DNA of 64,000 nt from Acinetobacter sp. ANC 4169 (GTDB lineage Bacteria; Pseudomonadota; Gammaproteobacteria; Pseudomonadales; Moraxellaceae), in the NCBI RefSeq assembly GCF_002135355.1, contig NZ_NEGE01000004.1, positions 124,001 to 188,000 on the forward strand, written 5' to 3'. Made by a program: the position numbers and the translations under genes. Each line of letters begins with the position of its first letter. The first letter of the stretch is position 1. Below, one piece after another: positions 17,504-25,248 of this stretch. Below the pieces are notes generated by a model. It was given only the letters and a program-made list of their open reading frames with translations. It had not been told where the DNA came from and did not search any database.

Positions 17504-19609
17504 ATGCCAGGCCCACAGGTCAGCCAAGCCAAACAACAGCTCAAAATTATTATCGACGCTTACTTAAGTGCAAGTGATGTCGAGCGCGTGCTTGTGGCCT
17601 GCGATTATGCCGATATTGCCCATGACGGCATCACGCGTAAAAGCGGTGAACCTTATATCCTGCATCCGATTGCAGTCAGCAGCATTCTTTCACATATGCG
17701 TCTGGATGCTGAAACCCTGATGGCCGCCCTGCTGCATGACGTGATTGAAGATACCGAATTTAACAAAGAAGACATCACGGAAAAATTTGGACGCACGGTG
17801 GCAGAACTGGTCGATGGTGTCACCAAACTCAGTCATTCCAGTGATAAAGAATATAATAAAGCTGCATCCTTCCGTAAAATTCTGCAAGCCACCTTACAAG
17901 ATCCCCGTGTCATTATTATTAAACTGGCAGACCGTTATCACAACATGACCACCCTGGATTCATTACGTCCAGATAAACGTAAGCGTATTGCCCAGGAAAC
18001 TTTCGATATTTTTGTGCCCATGGCGCGTATTGTCGGCATGAATGAGATGGCCGATAATCTGGAGCATCTGTGCTATCAGAATCTTGATCTGGACATGTTT
18101 AACAATGTTCAGGATGCCTTATTACAAACCAAGCCCAAACGCTGTGAATATCAGAGCATCTGGGAAAAAAATCTCACTGAACTACTGCAACAGCACCAGA
18201 TTGGCGGCCGTATTAAAAAGAAAAATAACAATATTGAATTACTGCGTCACTTTGTAAAAAACGATATTGATTTACAGGAGCTGACCCATAGTCATGCTTT
18301 TGAGATTATTCTGCAAAGCATTGCCGACTGTGACCGTCTGGCAGAAATCCTGCGCGAAAATTTCCAGATTTTACATTATGAAGATCATATTCGCCGTCCA
18401 TTACCTGGCGGCAACCAGTCGTTAATGATGCGTTTAAAAGGCGAAAAAACCACCCTATCATTGACCATCCAGACCGAGCTAATGCGTAAAGCTGCCCGTT
18501 TTGGCGTGGTGTTAGGTGAAAATGCACCGCAAGCCTGCCGTTCAGCCATTCAGGCCTCTATGCAGAACCTGAATGTGCTGGTGGATGGTGAATGTGCCAA
18601 AACCACTTTTAGCGATCTATTAGATTATTTACACCAGGAAAAAATCTGGGTGTATACCCCGCATGGTCATTTACATGAACTCCCACAAGGGGCTACTGCG
18701 GTCGATTTTGCTTATTCAGCCAGCCTGTTTTTAGGCAACCATGCTGTGGGAGCAAAAATCAACGGGGAAACCCGCCCTCTTTCAACACCACTTATTAGCG
18801 GGCAAGTGATTGAGATTATTACGGATGTCTTGGCGACACCAAATCCAGATTGGCTGAGCTTTATTAATACTCAAAAAGCACGTCGTGCCTTGCAAAATAT
18901 TTTGCGTGACCAAGACATCGAAGAACAACAATTAGTTGGCCAGCAGGCACTTAACCGCGCTCTTAAACTCTTTAATCACTCAGTAAAAGACTTAACTGAA
19001 GCAGATTGGCAGGATATCCTGCAATGGCGTCATATTGAATCCAAAGAACAGTTATTCGAGCAGATTGCGGTGGGAGACTTACTTCCACAACTGGTGGCCA
19101 ACCATCTTTTTGCACAAGGTCAAAGTCTGGAACCACAACCTTCAACCCGCCTGATTCAAGGGACGGAAGGTGTTGATGTCAAATATGCGCATTGTTGCAA
19201 CCCGGTACTCGGCGATCCGATCCAGGGACACCTCTCACGCCGTGGCTTAATTGTGCATCGTGCTCGTTGTCATAATCTTTTACATGAACAGCATCAGCAT
19301 CCAGAAAATATTATGCCATTGCACTGGACTGCTGAAGATGTCAATGACATTAGTTTCACTGCCTATTTAAGTATTGATATGCTAATGAATGATGAACAAA
19401 TTTCTGACCTGATTTATCAGTGCCGTAAAGAAAAAACCGGTGTAGAAATGGTTCATGCCCATGAAGGCAAAACCTACGTCCACATTGTGGTACATAACCG
19501 CAAACAAATTGCTCAAATTATTCGCGATTTACGCATGCACTTTGGTTTTCCACGCATAACCCGTTTAGCCCAGCCAATCAACATTACCGAAGCATCTAAA
19601 GCAAGTTAA
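17504..19609 (+). CDS. spoT: SpoT-type (p)ppGpp hydrolase with a degenerate synthetase domain
   Basis: 701 residues. The N-terminal HD hydrolase is intact: RKSGEPYILHP, LLHDVIEDT (His78, Asp79, Glu82, Asp83) and KLADRYHNM (Asp143, Asn147). The next region should be the synthetase, but its hallmarks are gone. Where GYQSLHT is expected there is GGNQSLMMRL, and where an EVQIRT-type motif is expected there is SLTIQTEL. A TGS domain (WVYTPHGHLHELPQGATAVD), a cysteine-bearing region (YAHCCNPVLGDP with a later RARC) and a C-terminal ACT-like domain follow. Hydrolase-only SpoT is documented for Acinetobacter, to my knowledge, so synthesis would rest on RelA elsewhere. AAAGGTG precedes the ATG. ridA follows after 68 bases. 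Confidence 0.93.
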   Translation: MPGPQVSQAKQQLKIIIDAYLSASDVERVLVACDYADIAHDGITRKSGEPYILHPIAVSSILSHMRLDAETLMAALLHDVIEDTEFNKEDITEKFGRTVAELVDGVTKLSHSSDKEYNKAASFRKILQATLQDPRVIIIKLADRYHNMTTLDSLRPDKRKRIAQETFDIFVPMARIVGMNEMADNLEHLCYQNLDLDMFNNVQDALLQTKPKRCEYQSIWEKNLTELLQQHQIGGRIKKKNNNIELLRHFVKNDIDLQELTHSHAFEIILQSIADCDRLAEILRENFQILHYEDHIRRPLPGGNQSLMMRLKGEKTTLSLTIQTELMRKAARFGVVLGENAPQACRSAIQASMQNLNVLVDGECAKTTFSDLLDYLHQEKIWVYTPHGHLHELPQGATAVDFAYSASLFLGNHAVGAKINGETRPLSTPLISGQVIEIITDVLATPNPDWLSFINTQKARRALQNILRDQDIEEQQLVGQQALNRALKLFNHSVKDLTEADWQDILQWRHIESKEQLFEQIAVGDLLPQLVANHLFAQGQSLEPQPSTRLIQGTEGVDVKYAHCCNPVLGDPIQGHLSRRGLIVHRARCHNLLHEQHQHPENIMPLHWTAEDVNDISFTAYLSIDMLMNDEQISDLIYQCRKEKTGVEMVHAHEGKTYVHIVVHNRKQIAQIIRDLRMHFGFPRITRLAQPINITEASKAS

Positions 19610-19677
19610 TTCAATCATATGCAACTTTTTTGACTGATATACGCTATGATGTATAAAGATGATATAAGGAGAAATCA

Positions 19678-20061
19678 ATGTCACGCCAAGTAATCCATAC
19701 TGAAAATGCACCTGCAGCCATTGGTACATATTCTCAAGCGATTTTAGTTGAAAATACCCTGTACCTTTCAGGTCAAATTGGTTTAGATCCTTATAGTATG
19801 GAATTGGTTGAAGGTATTGAAGCTCAAATTCGTCGTGTATTTGATAATTTAAAGGCCGTTTGTGAAGCAGCCGGTGGCTCATTGGCAGATATCGCCAAAC
19901 TGAATATTTTCCTGACCGATCTTTCACACTTCCAGTTAGTCAACCAGATTATGGGTGAATATTTTGCCCAGCCTTATCCAGCACGTGCAGCCTTAGGGGT
20001 AGCAAGCTTGCCTAAAGATGCCTTAGTGGAAATGGATGGCATCGTCATTATTAATAAATAA
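19678..20061 (+). CDS. ridA: RidA-family enamine/imine deaminase
   Basis: 127 residues. The family signatures [20 protein letters not shown] and a C-terminal [23 protein letters not shown] with the conserved Arg are present. RidA hydrolyses reactive 2-aminoacrylate and related enamines made by PLP enzymes, protecting transaminases. The ATG follows AAGGAG at seven bases, one of the best ribosome sites in the window. Its place after spoT is common in gammaproteobacteria. Confidence 0.95.
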   Translation: MSRQVIHTENAPAAIGTYSQAILVENTLYLSGQIGLDPYSMELVEGIEAQIRRVFDNLKAVCEAAGGSLADIAKLNIFLTDLSHFQLVNQIMGEYFAQPYPARAALGVASLPKDALVEMDGIVIINK

Positions 20062-20139
20062 TTTTCAATTAGTTAGAAAATTCATTAAATATCCAAGTTT
20101 CAAAACTCAGTTCTAAATGATCAATTCATCTTGCGCGAG

Positions 20140-20160
20140 AATCCGAGCAGCACTCGGATT
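20140..20160 (+). other. hairpin after ridA
   Basis: AATCCGAG / CTCGGATT eight-pair stem with a CAGCA loop, about 80 bases after ridA. No U-run follows directly, so termination is uncertain. Confidence 0.4.
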
Positions 20161-20227
20161 TCCGCTCAGGTGGTATTTTTTTATTCAAAAACTCAATCAT
20201 AATAAATGATATTTCAAATGAATTTCA

Positions 20228-20257
20228 TTGACAAACGATAATAATTATCAATAATAT
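20228..20257 (+). promoter_or_regulatory. Fur-type operator within the bfd promoter
   Basis: A TTGACA -35 box (20228-20233) is followed at 17 bases by ATAATA (20251-20256). The spacer and -10 are covered by GATAATAATTATCAATAAT (20237-20255), a good match to the Fur-box consensus GATAATGATAATCATTATC. Bound Fur would occlude RNA polymerase, giving iron-repressed transcription of bfd. This is a sequence match only. Confidence 0.7.
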
Positions 20258-20295
20258 CACTTATCCCATTTCACTATTTATTATGGCTAGTTCAA

Positions 20296-20490
20296 ATGTA
20301 CGTGTGCTTATGTCGTGGTATTACAGATCAAGATATTAAAGATGCAGTCGCAAATGGCGCAGAAAGCTATCGTGAAATTCGCGATCTACTTGATTTAGGT
20401 ACCTGCTGTGGTCGTTGTGCACCAGAAGCACGCGCCATCATTAGTGAAGAACTTTCAGAAATTGCAGCCCGTATCTCGGTAGCGGCTTAA
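20296..20490 (+). CDS. bfd: bacterioferritin-associated ferredoxin
   Basis: 64 residues. The [2Fe-2S] ligand pattern C-x-C (MYVCLCRG) and CCGRCAPEAR (C-x-x-C) spans the whole protein. Bfd reduces the iron core of bacterioferritin through its heme so that Fe2+ leaves, and is induced when iron is scarce. That fits the Fur-type operator upstream and the bfr gene 248 bases downstream. The ribosome site is weak (no clear AGGAG). A terminator separates it from bfr, so the two can be regulated independently. Confidence 0.95.
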   Translation: MYVCLCRGITDQDIKDAVANGAESYREIRDLLDLGTCCGRCAPEARAIISEELSEIAARISVAA

Positions 20491-20541
20491 ACCCGATAAT
20501 CATAATGATAAATTTAATGGTCAAAAGATCATTTCTCCTCT

Positions 20542-20569
20542 CCCGCTTATGACTCTAGGCGGGTTTTTT
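20542..20569 (+). terminator. Rho-independent terminator of bfd
   Basis: CCCGCTT / AGGCGGG stem (one G-U pair) with an eight-base loop and six T. Confidence 0.85.
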
Positions 20570-20738
20570 ATGCGCCCTGTCTAGCTTGCAGCTTTTTACC
20601 GTTCTTGATTGCGATTTTCATTTGCTGTTCAATAAACTACTCGCCATTGTTTTGCTTCTTGTTTAAGATAATTGACATAATAATTTTTTGATTGCCTGAC
20701 CCGTTGTGAAGGCAAAAATTGTTGATGGAGAACTTACA

Positions 20739-21203
20739 ATGAAAGGCAATCGTGACGTCATTAATCAGTTAAACCAGGTGCTTTACCATCAGTTGACTGC
20801 CATTAACCAGTATTTCCTGCACTCACGCATGTTTAACGATTGGGGAATTGAACAACTGGGTTCGGCAGAATACAAAGAATCGATTCAGCAAATGAAAGAT
20901 GCAGATAAAATTATTGAACGGATTTTATTCCTTGAAGGCCTGCCTAACTTACAAAATTTAGGCAAGTTGTATATAGGTCAGCATACTGTTGAAGTACTGA
21001 ATTGTGATGTGCGTAAAGTCAACGAAAATATTGAAGCCCTGCAAAAAGCGGTCGGCCTGGCCGAGCAGGAAATGGATTATGTGACTCGTGACCTTGTTCA
21101 GGAAATTCTAGAAAAAGAAGAGGAATATCTAGACTGGACCACCACCCAGCTTGATCTGGTAGAGAAAGTGGGTATTGAAAACTATATTCAAAGCCAGATT
21201 TAA
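20739..21203 (+). CDS. bfr: bacterioferritin subunit: heme-ligand Met kept, ferroxidase ligands lost
   Basis: 154 residues from the ATG at 20739 (GGAG eight bases before). It aligns without gaps to my recollection of E. coli Bfr (MKGN-x-x-VINQLN, AINQYFLHSRMF, ERILFLEGLPNLQNLGKL). The axial heme ligand Met52 is kept. Of the six di-iron ferroxidase ligands (Glu18, Glu51, His54, Glu94, Glu127, His130) only Glu127 remains; the others read Gln18, Gln51, Asp54, Val94 and Tyr130. It should bind heme for Bfd-mediated iron release but not oxidise Fe2+ itself. Mixed-subunit bacterioferritins with this split are known, so a ferroxidase-competent partner is expected elsewhere. A weak promoter candidate is TTGCTT (20652) with CATAAT (20676). 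Confidence 0.9.
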   Translation: MKGNRDVINQLNQVLYHQLTAINQYFLHSRMFNDWGIEQLGSAEYKESIQQMKDADKIIERILFLEGLPNLQNLGKLYIGQHTVEVLNCDVRKVNENIEALQKAVGLAEQEMDYVTRDLVQEILEKEEEYLDWTTTQLDLVEKVGIENYIQSQI

Positions 21204-21207
21204 GTTT

Positions 21208-21235
21208 AAAAAGCCAGTCGATTGACTGGCTTTTT
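21208..21235. terminator. bidirectional terminator between bfr and the pilin oligosaccharyltransferase
   Basis: AAGCCAGTC / GACTGGCTT stem with a GATT loop, T-run on the right and A-run on the left. It can serve both convergent genes. Confidence 0.88.
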
Positions 21236-21262
21236 AGTTGTTAGATTCGCTTTTTAAGCGTC

Positions 21263-22903
21263 CTATTTTTTGGCAACGGGTTGGGCCAATGAGGCGTAAT
21301 CCAGATCAACTTTACGTAGTTTTTTTAATAACCGGAGCTGATGTCTAGCCTCCTGCTCATAGCCATTAAAAGCCAGTATTTTGGCATATTTAAGCAGATC
21401 ATAGGCGGTCGGATAATTGAGCACCATCTCCCTAATTTCTTCAAGTTGCTGTGCACTCACCTTGCTATAGGGATTCATACGAATCCAGTCTATACGCCGG
21501 TTAAATTCTTCCAGCAAATAAATCTGATCTTGATTGGTAATTTTTTCCGGCGCTTTTTCGTAGCGTAGCGTTTGATTGAGTTTAGGGACCATCACCGAAT
21601 AATCCCGCACGATCAGAATCAGCAGCAAGAAAGATAGGCCATAAGCCACCCGCATATAATTGGGTGAAAGGGTCAGGACCTTGGTATCACTCTGTTGTGA
21701 CTGAATCAAGCCAATGATAAAACCCACTGGAAGCAGGAAATAGGCATAGTACTGCGGAAATTCCAGCATTGAATGAATCAGCACTGCGCCAACCATCAAA
21801 ATTCCGATTACTGATTCTACCGAATTGACCCGCTTATTCAGCTGATAACCCCAATAGCCAAAGTAGGCCAAAAATGGCAAACCAATAATTACACCATTCC
21901 AAAGGATAAAATCGAGAATAAAATTATGTGCGCTTCGAATCCACACCGGCCCCTGAAAATGGTCACTAACAAGGGTATACGCAACACTGGTTTGGTTCCA
22001 GCCATAGCCAAACCATGGACGGTCAGCAATTGCATGCAACATTTGCTGCCAAATGGCTAGACGCGACATATCTCCTCTTGTCGCACGCTGTACTACATCG
22101 CGGCTTTGAACAATATTTGCATCCGTCAGTTGCGCCAAAGTCTGGCTCAATATTGGCGCCAACATAACGAATCCGACAAATAAAATAAACCAGCCGATTG
22201 TCCAAGACCATTTAAGGCGAATCAAGCCACGATATTGTTGATAAGCCAAATAGGCTAAAATACACAGACAGGCCACCCAGGAAGTACGCGACTGACTTAA
22301 AGCCACGCCTATGAGTATAGGTAAAGCGCAAGCGACCAACCATTTGGTTTGGACTTTTTTCTTTTCATAAAGATACAAACATGCCATTAATGACATAAGT
22401 AGAAAAGTGGCCATATTGTTGGGTTGGGCAAAGTTTGCATATGGACGTGTATTGCCCTGGATGTTGATCATACCGGGCAAATGAGCATCTAAATTGGTCC
22501 ATTGGCAGATAGCAATAATACCTGTCGCTGTGCCTGCCATTAAAAACACGTAACTGAACCCAGTAAAAATACTTTCACGGTCTGTTTTTTCGCTTGATAA
22601 GTTATAGCCAACCACCGTGCTCAGCCAAAAACCAAGGACAAATAACGTACAGATAAAGGCTTTATCAAAGAAAAACAGCTCTCCTACCCCATATTGAACC
22701 AGCGGGATCATCGCGAGAAGCAATAATGGCAGGCTAATCACCGGTAATTTAATTTTGTCTTTTAAATAAATGGCGGCGAGGACAAACAGAGATAAAAAGG
22801 CAAACAGTTCACCGGTATAGGTAACCCAAGGGCGATAATGGATAGGCAGAAGCCAAGCCAGTGAGATAAAGACACTGGCTAAGAGAAGGAGCAAGAATTT
22901 CAT
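21263..22903 (-). CDS. pglL: PglL/TfpO-type O-oligosaccharyltransferase for pilin glycosylation (O-antigen-ligase superfamily)
   Basis: 546 residues with about a dozen hydrophobic segments and a Lys-rich helical C-terminal tail of about 110 residues. A periplasmic loop between the later membrane segments carries RSAHNFILDFILWNG, matching the conserved His-Asn motif of WaaL/PglL enzymes; GNTRPYANFAQPNN is another PglL-typical stretch. Such enzymes transfer lipid-linked glycans onto serine or threonine of pilins in the periplasm. Acinetobacter carries pilin-dedicated PglL genes next to the pilin gene, as here. A terminator separates it from the accessory gene upstream, so it may have its own promoter. 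WaaL or a general PglL cannot be excluded, but position favours pilin glycosylation. Confidence 0.82.
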   Translation of the reverse strand: MKFLLLLLASVFISLAWLLPIHYRPWVTYTGELFAFLSLFVLAAIYLKDKIKLPVISLPLLLLAMIPLVQYGVGELFFFDKAFICTLFVLGFWLSTVVGYNLSSEKTDRESIFTGFSYVFLMAGTATGIIAICQWTNLDAHLPGMINIQGNTRPYANFAQPNNMATFLLMSLMACLYLYEKKKVQTKWLVACALPILIGVALSQSRTSWVACLCILAYLAYQQYRGLIRLKWSWTIGWFILFVGFVMLAPILSQTLAQLTDANIVQSRDVVQRATRGDMSRLAIWQQMLHAIADRPWFGYGWNQTSVAYTLVSDHFQGPVWIRSAHNFILDFILWNGVIIGLPFLAYFGYWGYQLNKRVNSVESVIGILMVGAVLIHSMLEFPQYYAYFLLPVGFIIGLIQSQQSDTKVLTLSPNYMRVAYGLSFLLLILIVRDYSVMVPKLNQTLRYEKAPEKITNQDQIYLLEEFNRRIDWIRMNPYSKVSAQQLEEIREMVLNYPTAYDLLKYAKILAFNGYEQEARHQLRLLKKLRKVDLDYASLAQPVAKK

Positions 22904-22940
22904 GATTAAATCAGTGAAAGTAGAATGGGCATATAATAAT

Positions 22941-22972
22941 AAAAAAGCAGATCAATTGATAATCTGCTTTTT
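22941..22972 (-). terminator. terminator between tfpZ and pglL
   Basis: AAAAAGCAGAT / ATCTGCTTTTT stem with a nine-base loop, 39 bases after the tfpZ stop on the minus strand. It may attenuate rather than block readthrough into pglL. Confidence 0.75.
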
Positions 22973-23010
22973 ACTTTAGCTTATACCGCTACTTTCTTAC
23001 ACAACCAAGT

Positions 23011-23748
23011 TTATTTCCATGGTCTTAAGTCGACAATTTTAACTACTTCGCCTTTTTCTTTATTGATTAAGACGGTCATATCAACAGCAGTGGCTTTTAA
23101 AGGTACAAAAGCGTTCGCTTCAGGATATTTCGCCAAAGTATTCTCAACCTGTTTTTGGTTGTTATATTTTTTAAGATCTTCTAAATTTTGTACGCGACTT
23201 TGAATTTTTGATTTTGCCTGTTTCAATTGGACATAACGTTCAGGTCTTTGTGCTATTGAAATTCCAGAGCCAATTTCCGCAAACATTTCCTTATTTTTCT
23301 GTTTCCTATCTTTTGCGAACTCGGCAGCAACAAACTGTGGTGTAACCCAGGAAGGTTGCATAAACTGGGGCTGAATTTTTTCAGGATTTTCTATCACAAT
23401 TTCATTGTTTTTAATTAGTTCAAAACGGTCAACATTATAAACTAACCAAACTGGACGACCATCGGCAATTTTATATACACCATACGCCAAAGCCATGATT
23501 TGTATCAATATAATTACAATTAAATCAAATTTAAGAGTTTTTTTCCCTTCTTTATATACTAGCCAGGTAAAAAATGGACCCAATACCATATCAATACCTA
23601 GCATCATCAGGAAAATATGAGTCACGCCTACCGCTTTATTGAGAGGAAAGGGATACCAGCAAAAAAATACAATCGTTGCAGCTATGCACCCCACGCATAT
23701 AGAACCGATTAAGTGTGCAGTAACAAACCTGGCTTTAGCTGTTTTCAT
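23011..23748 (-). CDS. TfpX/TfpZ-family type IV pilin accessory protein
   Basis: 245 residues. Three hydrophobic segments lie in the first 100 residues, with typical family elements: WYPFPLNKAVGV, LGIDMVLGPFFTWLVYKEGKK and ADGRPVWLVYNVDRFEL. A charged soluble domain (about 110-245) follows and ends IVDLRPWK. TfpX/TfpZ proteins are known beside divergent pilin alleles in Pseudomonas, where they modulate pilin use or pilus output; the mechanism is unsettled. AGGTAAAAC precedes the ATG. It starts 39 bases after the second pilin gene, so the two are probably co-transcribed. The family assignment comes from motif recognition, not a search. Confidence 0.8.
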   Translation of the reverse strand: MKTAKARFVTAHLIGSICVGCIAATIVFFCWYPFPLNKAVGVTHIFLMMLGIDMVLGPFFTWLVYKEGKKTLKFDLIVIILIQIMALAYGVYKIADGRPVWLVYNVDRFELIKNNEIVIENPEKIQPQFMQPSWVTPQFVAAEFAKDRKQKNKEMFAEIGSGISIAQRPERYVQLKQAKSKIQSRVQNLEDLKKYNNQKQVENTLAKYPEANAFVPLKATAVDMTVLINKEKGEVVKIVDLRPWK

Positions 23749-23787
23749 GTTTTACCTGAAACATATTTCCAAAAAAAATTTTATTTA

Positions 23788-24318
23788 TTAACGACAAACA
23801 GAAGGAACAAATCTAGGTTGCATTGTACCCAAAGTTGCACCTGTCATACCATTTAAAATTGCGGTCTGCTGAGTTTTTGAAGAACATGCCCAATCTACCA
23901 CTCCACTTTCACCTGCAGCCAGAGCATTTTTTAAGGGCTTGATTACATTTCCGTTGACTCTAACAAAAGGACTAATAATCAGCAAATTTTCTGTGGGAGC
24001 CACACCTACCATCGCACTTTTAAAAATGATACTGATTTCTCCGCTCTGTGGATCAACTAACACACTCTCTACATATTTACTGCTTGCACCTTTGTTTATG
24101 GCCTGGGCATTCCATGATTTCGCGACCCGATCCAGATCACCAGAGGACACTATCGCCTCTGCTGCCATGCTCACCTTTGCACTATCCGCTAAAGTAATAC
24201 CTTCCAGTACACGTGTCCGTATGCTGTAGTCCTGATACGCAGGCAAAGCAATAGCAGCAAGCAGCCCGATAATCGCTACTACGATCATTAACTCAATTAA
24301 AGTAAATCCGCGTTGCAT
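23788..24318 (-). CDS. second tandem type IV major-pilin-like protein
   Basis: 176 residues. A very short leader MQRG precedes [20 protein letters not shown] with Glu5, followed by [20 protein letters not shown]. The C-terminal region keeps the layout of the first pilin: [32 protein letters not shown] and a terminal SVCR. The two cysteines form the D-region loop. It is intact but strongly diverged from the neighbouring copy, so it is an old paralogue and not a recent duplicate. GGGGCGAG lies just upstream of the ATG. The upstream pilin's terminator separates the two, so this gene needs readthrough or its own promoter. Role unknown: alternative subunit, minor component, or recombination donor. 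Confidence 0.85.
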   Translation of the reverse strand: MQRGFTLIELMIVVAIIGLLAAIALPAYQDYSIRTRVLEGITLADSAKVSMAAEAIVSSGDLDRVAKSWNAQAINKGASSKYVESVLVDPQSGEISIIFKSAMVGVAPTENLLIISPFVRVNGNVIKPLKNALAAGESGVVDWACSSKTQQTAILNGMTGATLGTMQPRFVPSVCR

Positions 24319-24353
24319 AAGCTCGCCCCATATAGTTATTATTCATTTTCTTT

Positions 24354-24370
24354 TCAAAAAACATACCAAT
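24354..24370 (-). promoter_or_regulatory. weak sigma-54-like element before the second pilin
   Basis: On the minus strand TTGG is followed ten bases later by GA where GC is required, about 36 bases before the start codon. The spacing is right but the -12 element is imperfect. Low confidence. Confidence 0.2.
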
Positions 24371-24476
24371 AAATTTTAATTATTATTTTCAATTACTTAA
24401 TAAAAAAACAATTAACTATAAATGCAAATTTTGTCACTTATTCACATTTTATTTCATAAAATGAGATTTAGTACAC

Positions 24477-24503
24477 AAAAAAACAGCCCGAAGGCTGTTT
24501 TTT
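24477..24503 (-). terminator. terminator of the first pilin gene
   Basis: ACAGCC-CGAA-GGCTGT stem with six to seven T on the minus strand, 14 bases after the pilin stop. Major pilin genes commonly end in such a monocistronic terminator. Confidence 0.9.
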
Positions 24504-24516
24504 GCTTAACTCAATA

Positions 24517-25050
24517 TTAACGACATTGAGAAGGTGCATATTTAGCTTGCAATGTACCAGCTGTAGGAGTAACTAAACCTTGAGCAGTAGCAGTAGCATT
24601 TGTAGCAGAAGCACAAGCCCAATCTACGTTACCTGTTGTACCTGCAGCTAAAGCCGCGGCTAAAGTTGGAACAGGAGTTGCACCAGTTTGTACATATGGA
24701 CTTAAAGCAATAGTATTTTCTGCTGCAGCTACACCCACTGTTGTTGGATTATAAGTGATTGTAATTACACCTGTTGTTCTTACAGCTTGCACTGAATTTA
24801 CATACTTAGATTTTGCACCAGTATTATTAGCTTGTGCATTCCAAGTATCTACAACAACACCTAAATCAACTAAAGTTGGAGCACTCGCAATTTGTTTCTG
24901 TGCATCGCCAGCAACTGTTAAACCTTCAGTCACACGGGTACGAATGGTATAGTCTTGATAAGCAGGAAGTGCAATCGCAGCCAAAATACCGATAATCGCA
25001 ACAACGATCATTAATTCGATAAGAGTAAAACCCTTTTGAATTGATTTCAT
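24517..25050 (-). CDS. pilA: type IV major pilin PilA/ComP-like
   Basis: 177 residues from the ATG at 25050 (GGAG six bases before). The leader MKSIQKG precedes [20 protein letters not shown] with Glu5, the prepilin peptidase and methylation site. The globular part is rich in Ala/Thr/Val and ends with a disulfide loop between VDWACAS and PSQCR. The last residue is Arg, so the C-terminal-serine glycosylation known for some pilins cannot apply; any PglL site must be internal. Regulation is indicated by the sigma-54-type promoter upstream. It is the likely main subunit of the pilus, with machinery encoded at pilMNOPQ and fimU-comF in this window. Confidence 0.92.
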   Translation of the reverse strand: MKSIQKGFTLIELMIVVAIIGILAAIALPAYQDYTIRTRVTEGLTVAGDAQKQIASAPTLVDLGVVVDTWNAQANNTGAKSKYVNSVQAVRTTGVITITYNPTTVGVAAAENTIALSPYVQTGATPVPTLAAALAAGTTGNVDWACASATNATATAQGLVTPTAGTLQAKYAPSQCR

Positions 25051-25108
25051 AACATTCTCCACAAATGTTTTTTTGTTTATTTATAAGCTTTGTAAGCTAA
25101 TTTATATT

Positions 25109-25127
25109 TAGCACTAATTGTGCCAAG
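25109..25127 (-). promoter_or_regulatory. sigma-54 (RpoN) promoter of pilA
   Basis: On the minus strand TTGGCACAATTAGTGCT gives TGGCAC followed by GC with exactly ten bases between the -24 GG (25124-25123) and the -12 GC (25112-25111), a strong match to the RpoN consensus. Transcription would start near 25099, leaving a leader of about 50 bases. PilS/PilR with RpoN control pilin genes in Pseudomonas, so the same is inferred here. Confidence 0.8.
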
Positions 25128-25210
25128 ATTGATTATAATAAAATTAATAAAAAAAACAGCACTTTAAAAAAATAAAATTGTTACAACGTAGTTTTTATGT
25201 TTTTTTTGGT

Positions 25211-25234
25211 AAAAAAGTGACATTTTGTGTCACT
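25211..25234 (-). terminator. terminator of the lemA-TPM operon
   Basis: AGTGACA-CAAAA-TGTCACT on the minus strand is followed by six T, 14 bases after the last TPM gene. Confidence 0.8.
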
Positions 25235-25248
25235 AATCCACCTATTTT

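Noticed and set aside
19565..19927. Leftward 120-codon open frame over the end of spoT and ridA
   Set aside because: Lies opposite two well-supported genes and resembles no known family.
23788..24318. Second pilin as a pseudogene
   Set aside because: Leader, Glu5, both cysteines and the full frame are intact, so it is treated as a functional paralogue.
25211..25234. GTGACA/TGTCAC inverted repeat about 90 bases upstream of the pilA sigma-54 site, considered as a PilR enhancer
   Set aside because: Six T follow the stem on the minus strand right after the TPM gene, so a terminator explains it better. A dual role is possible but unsupported.
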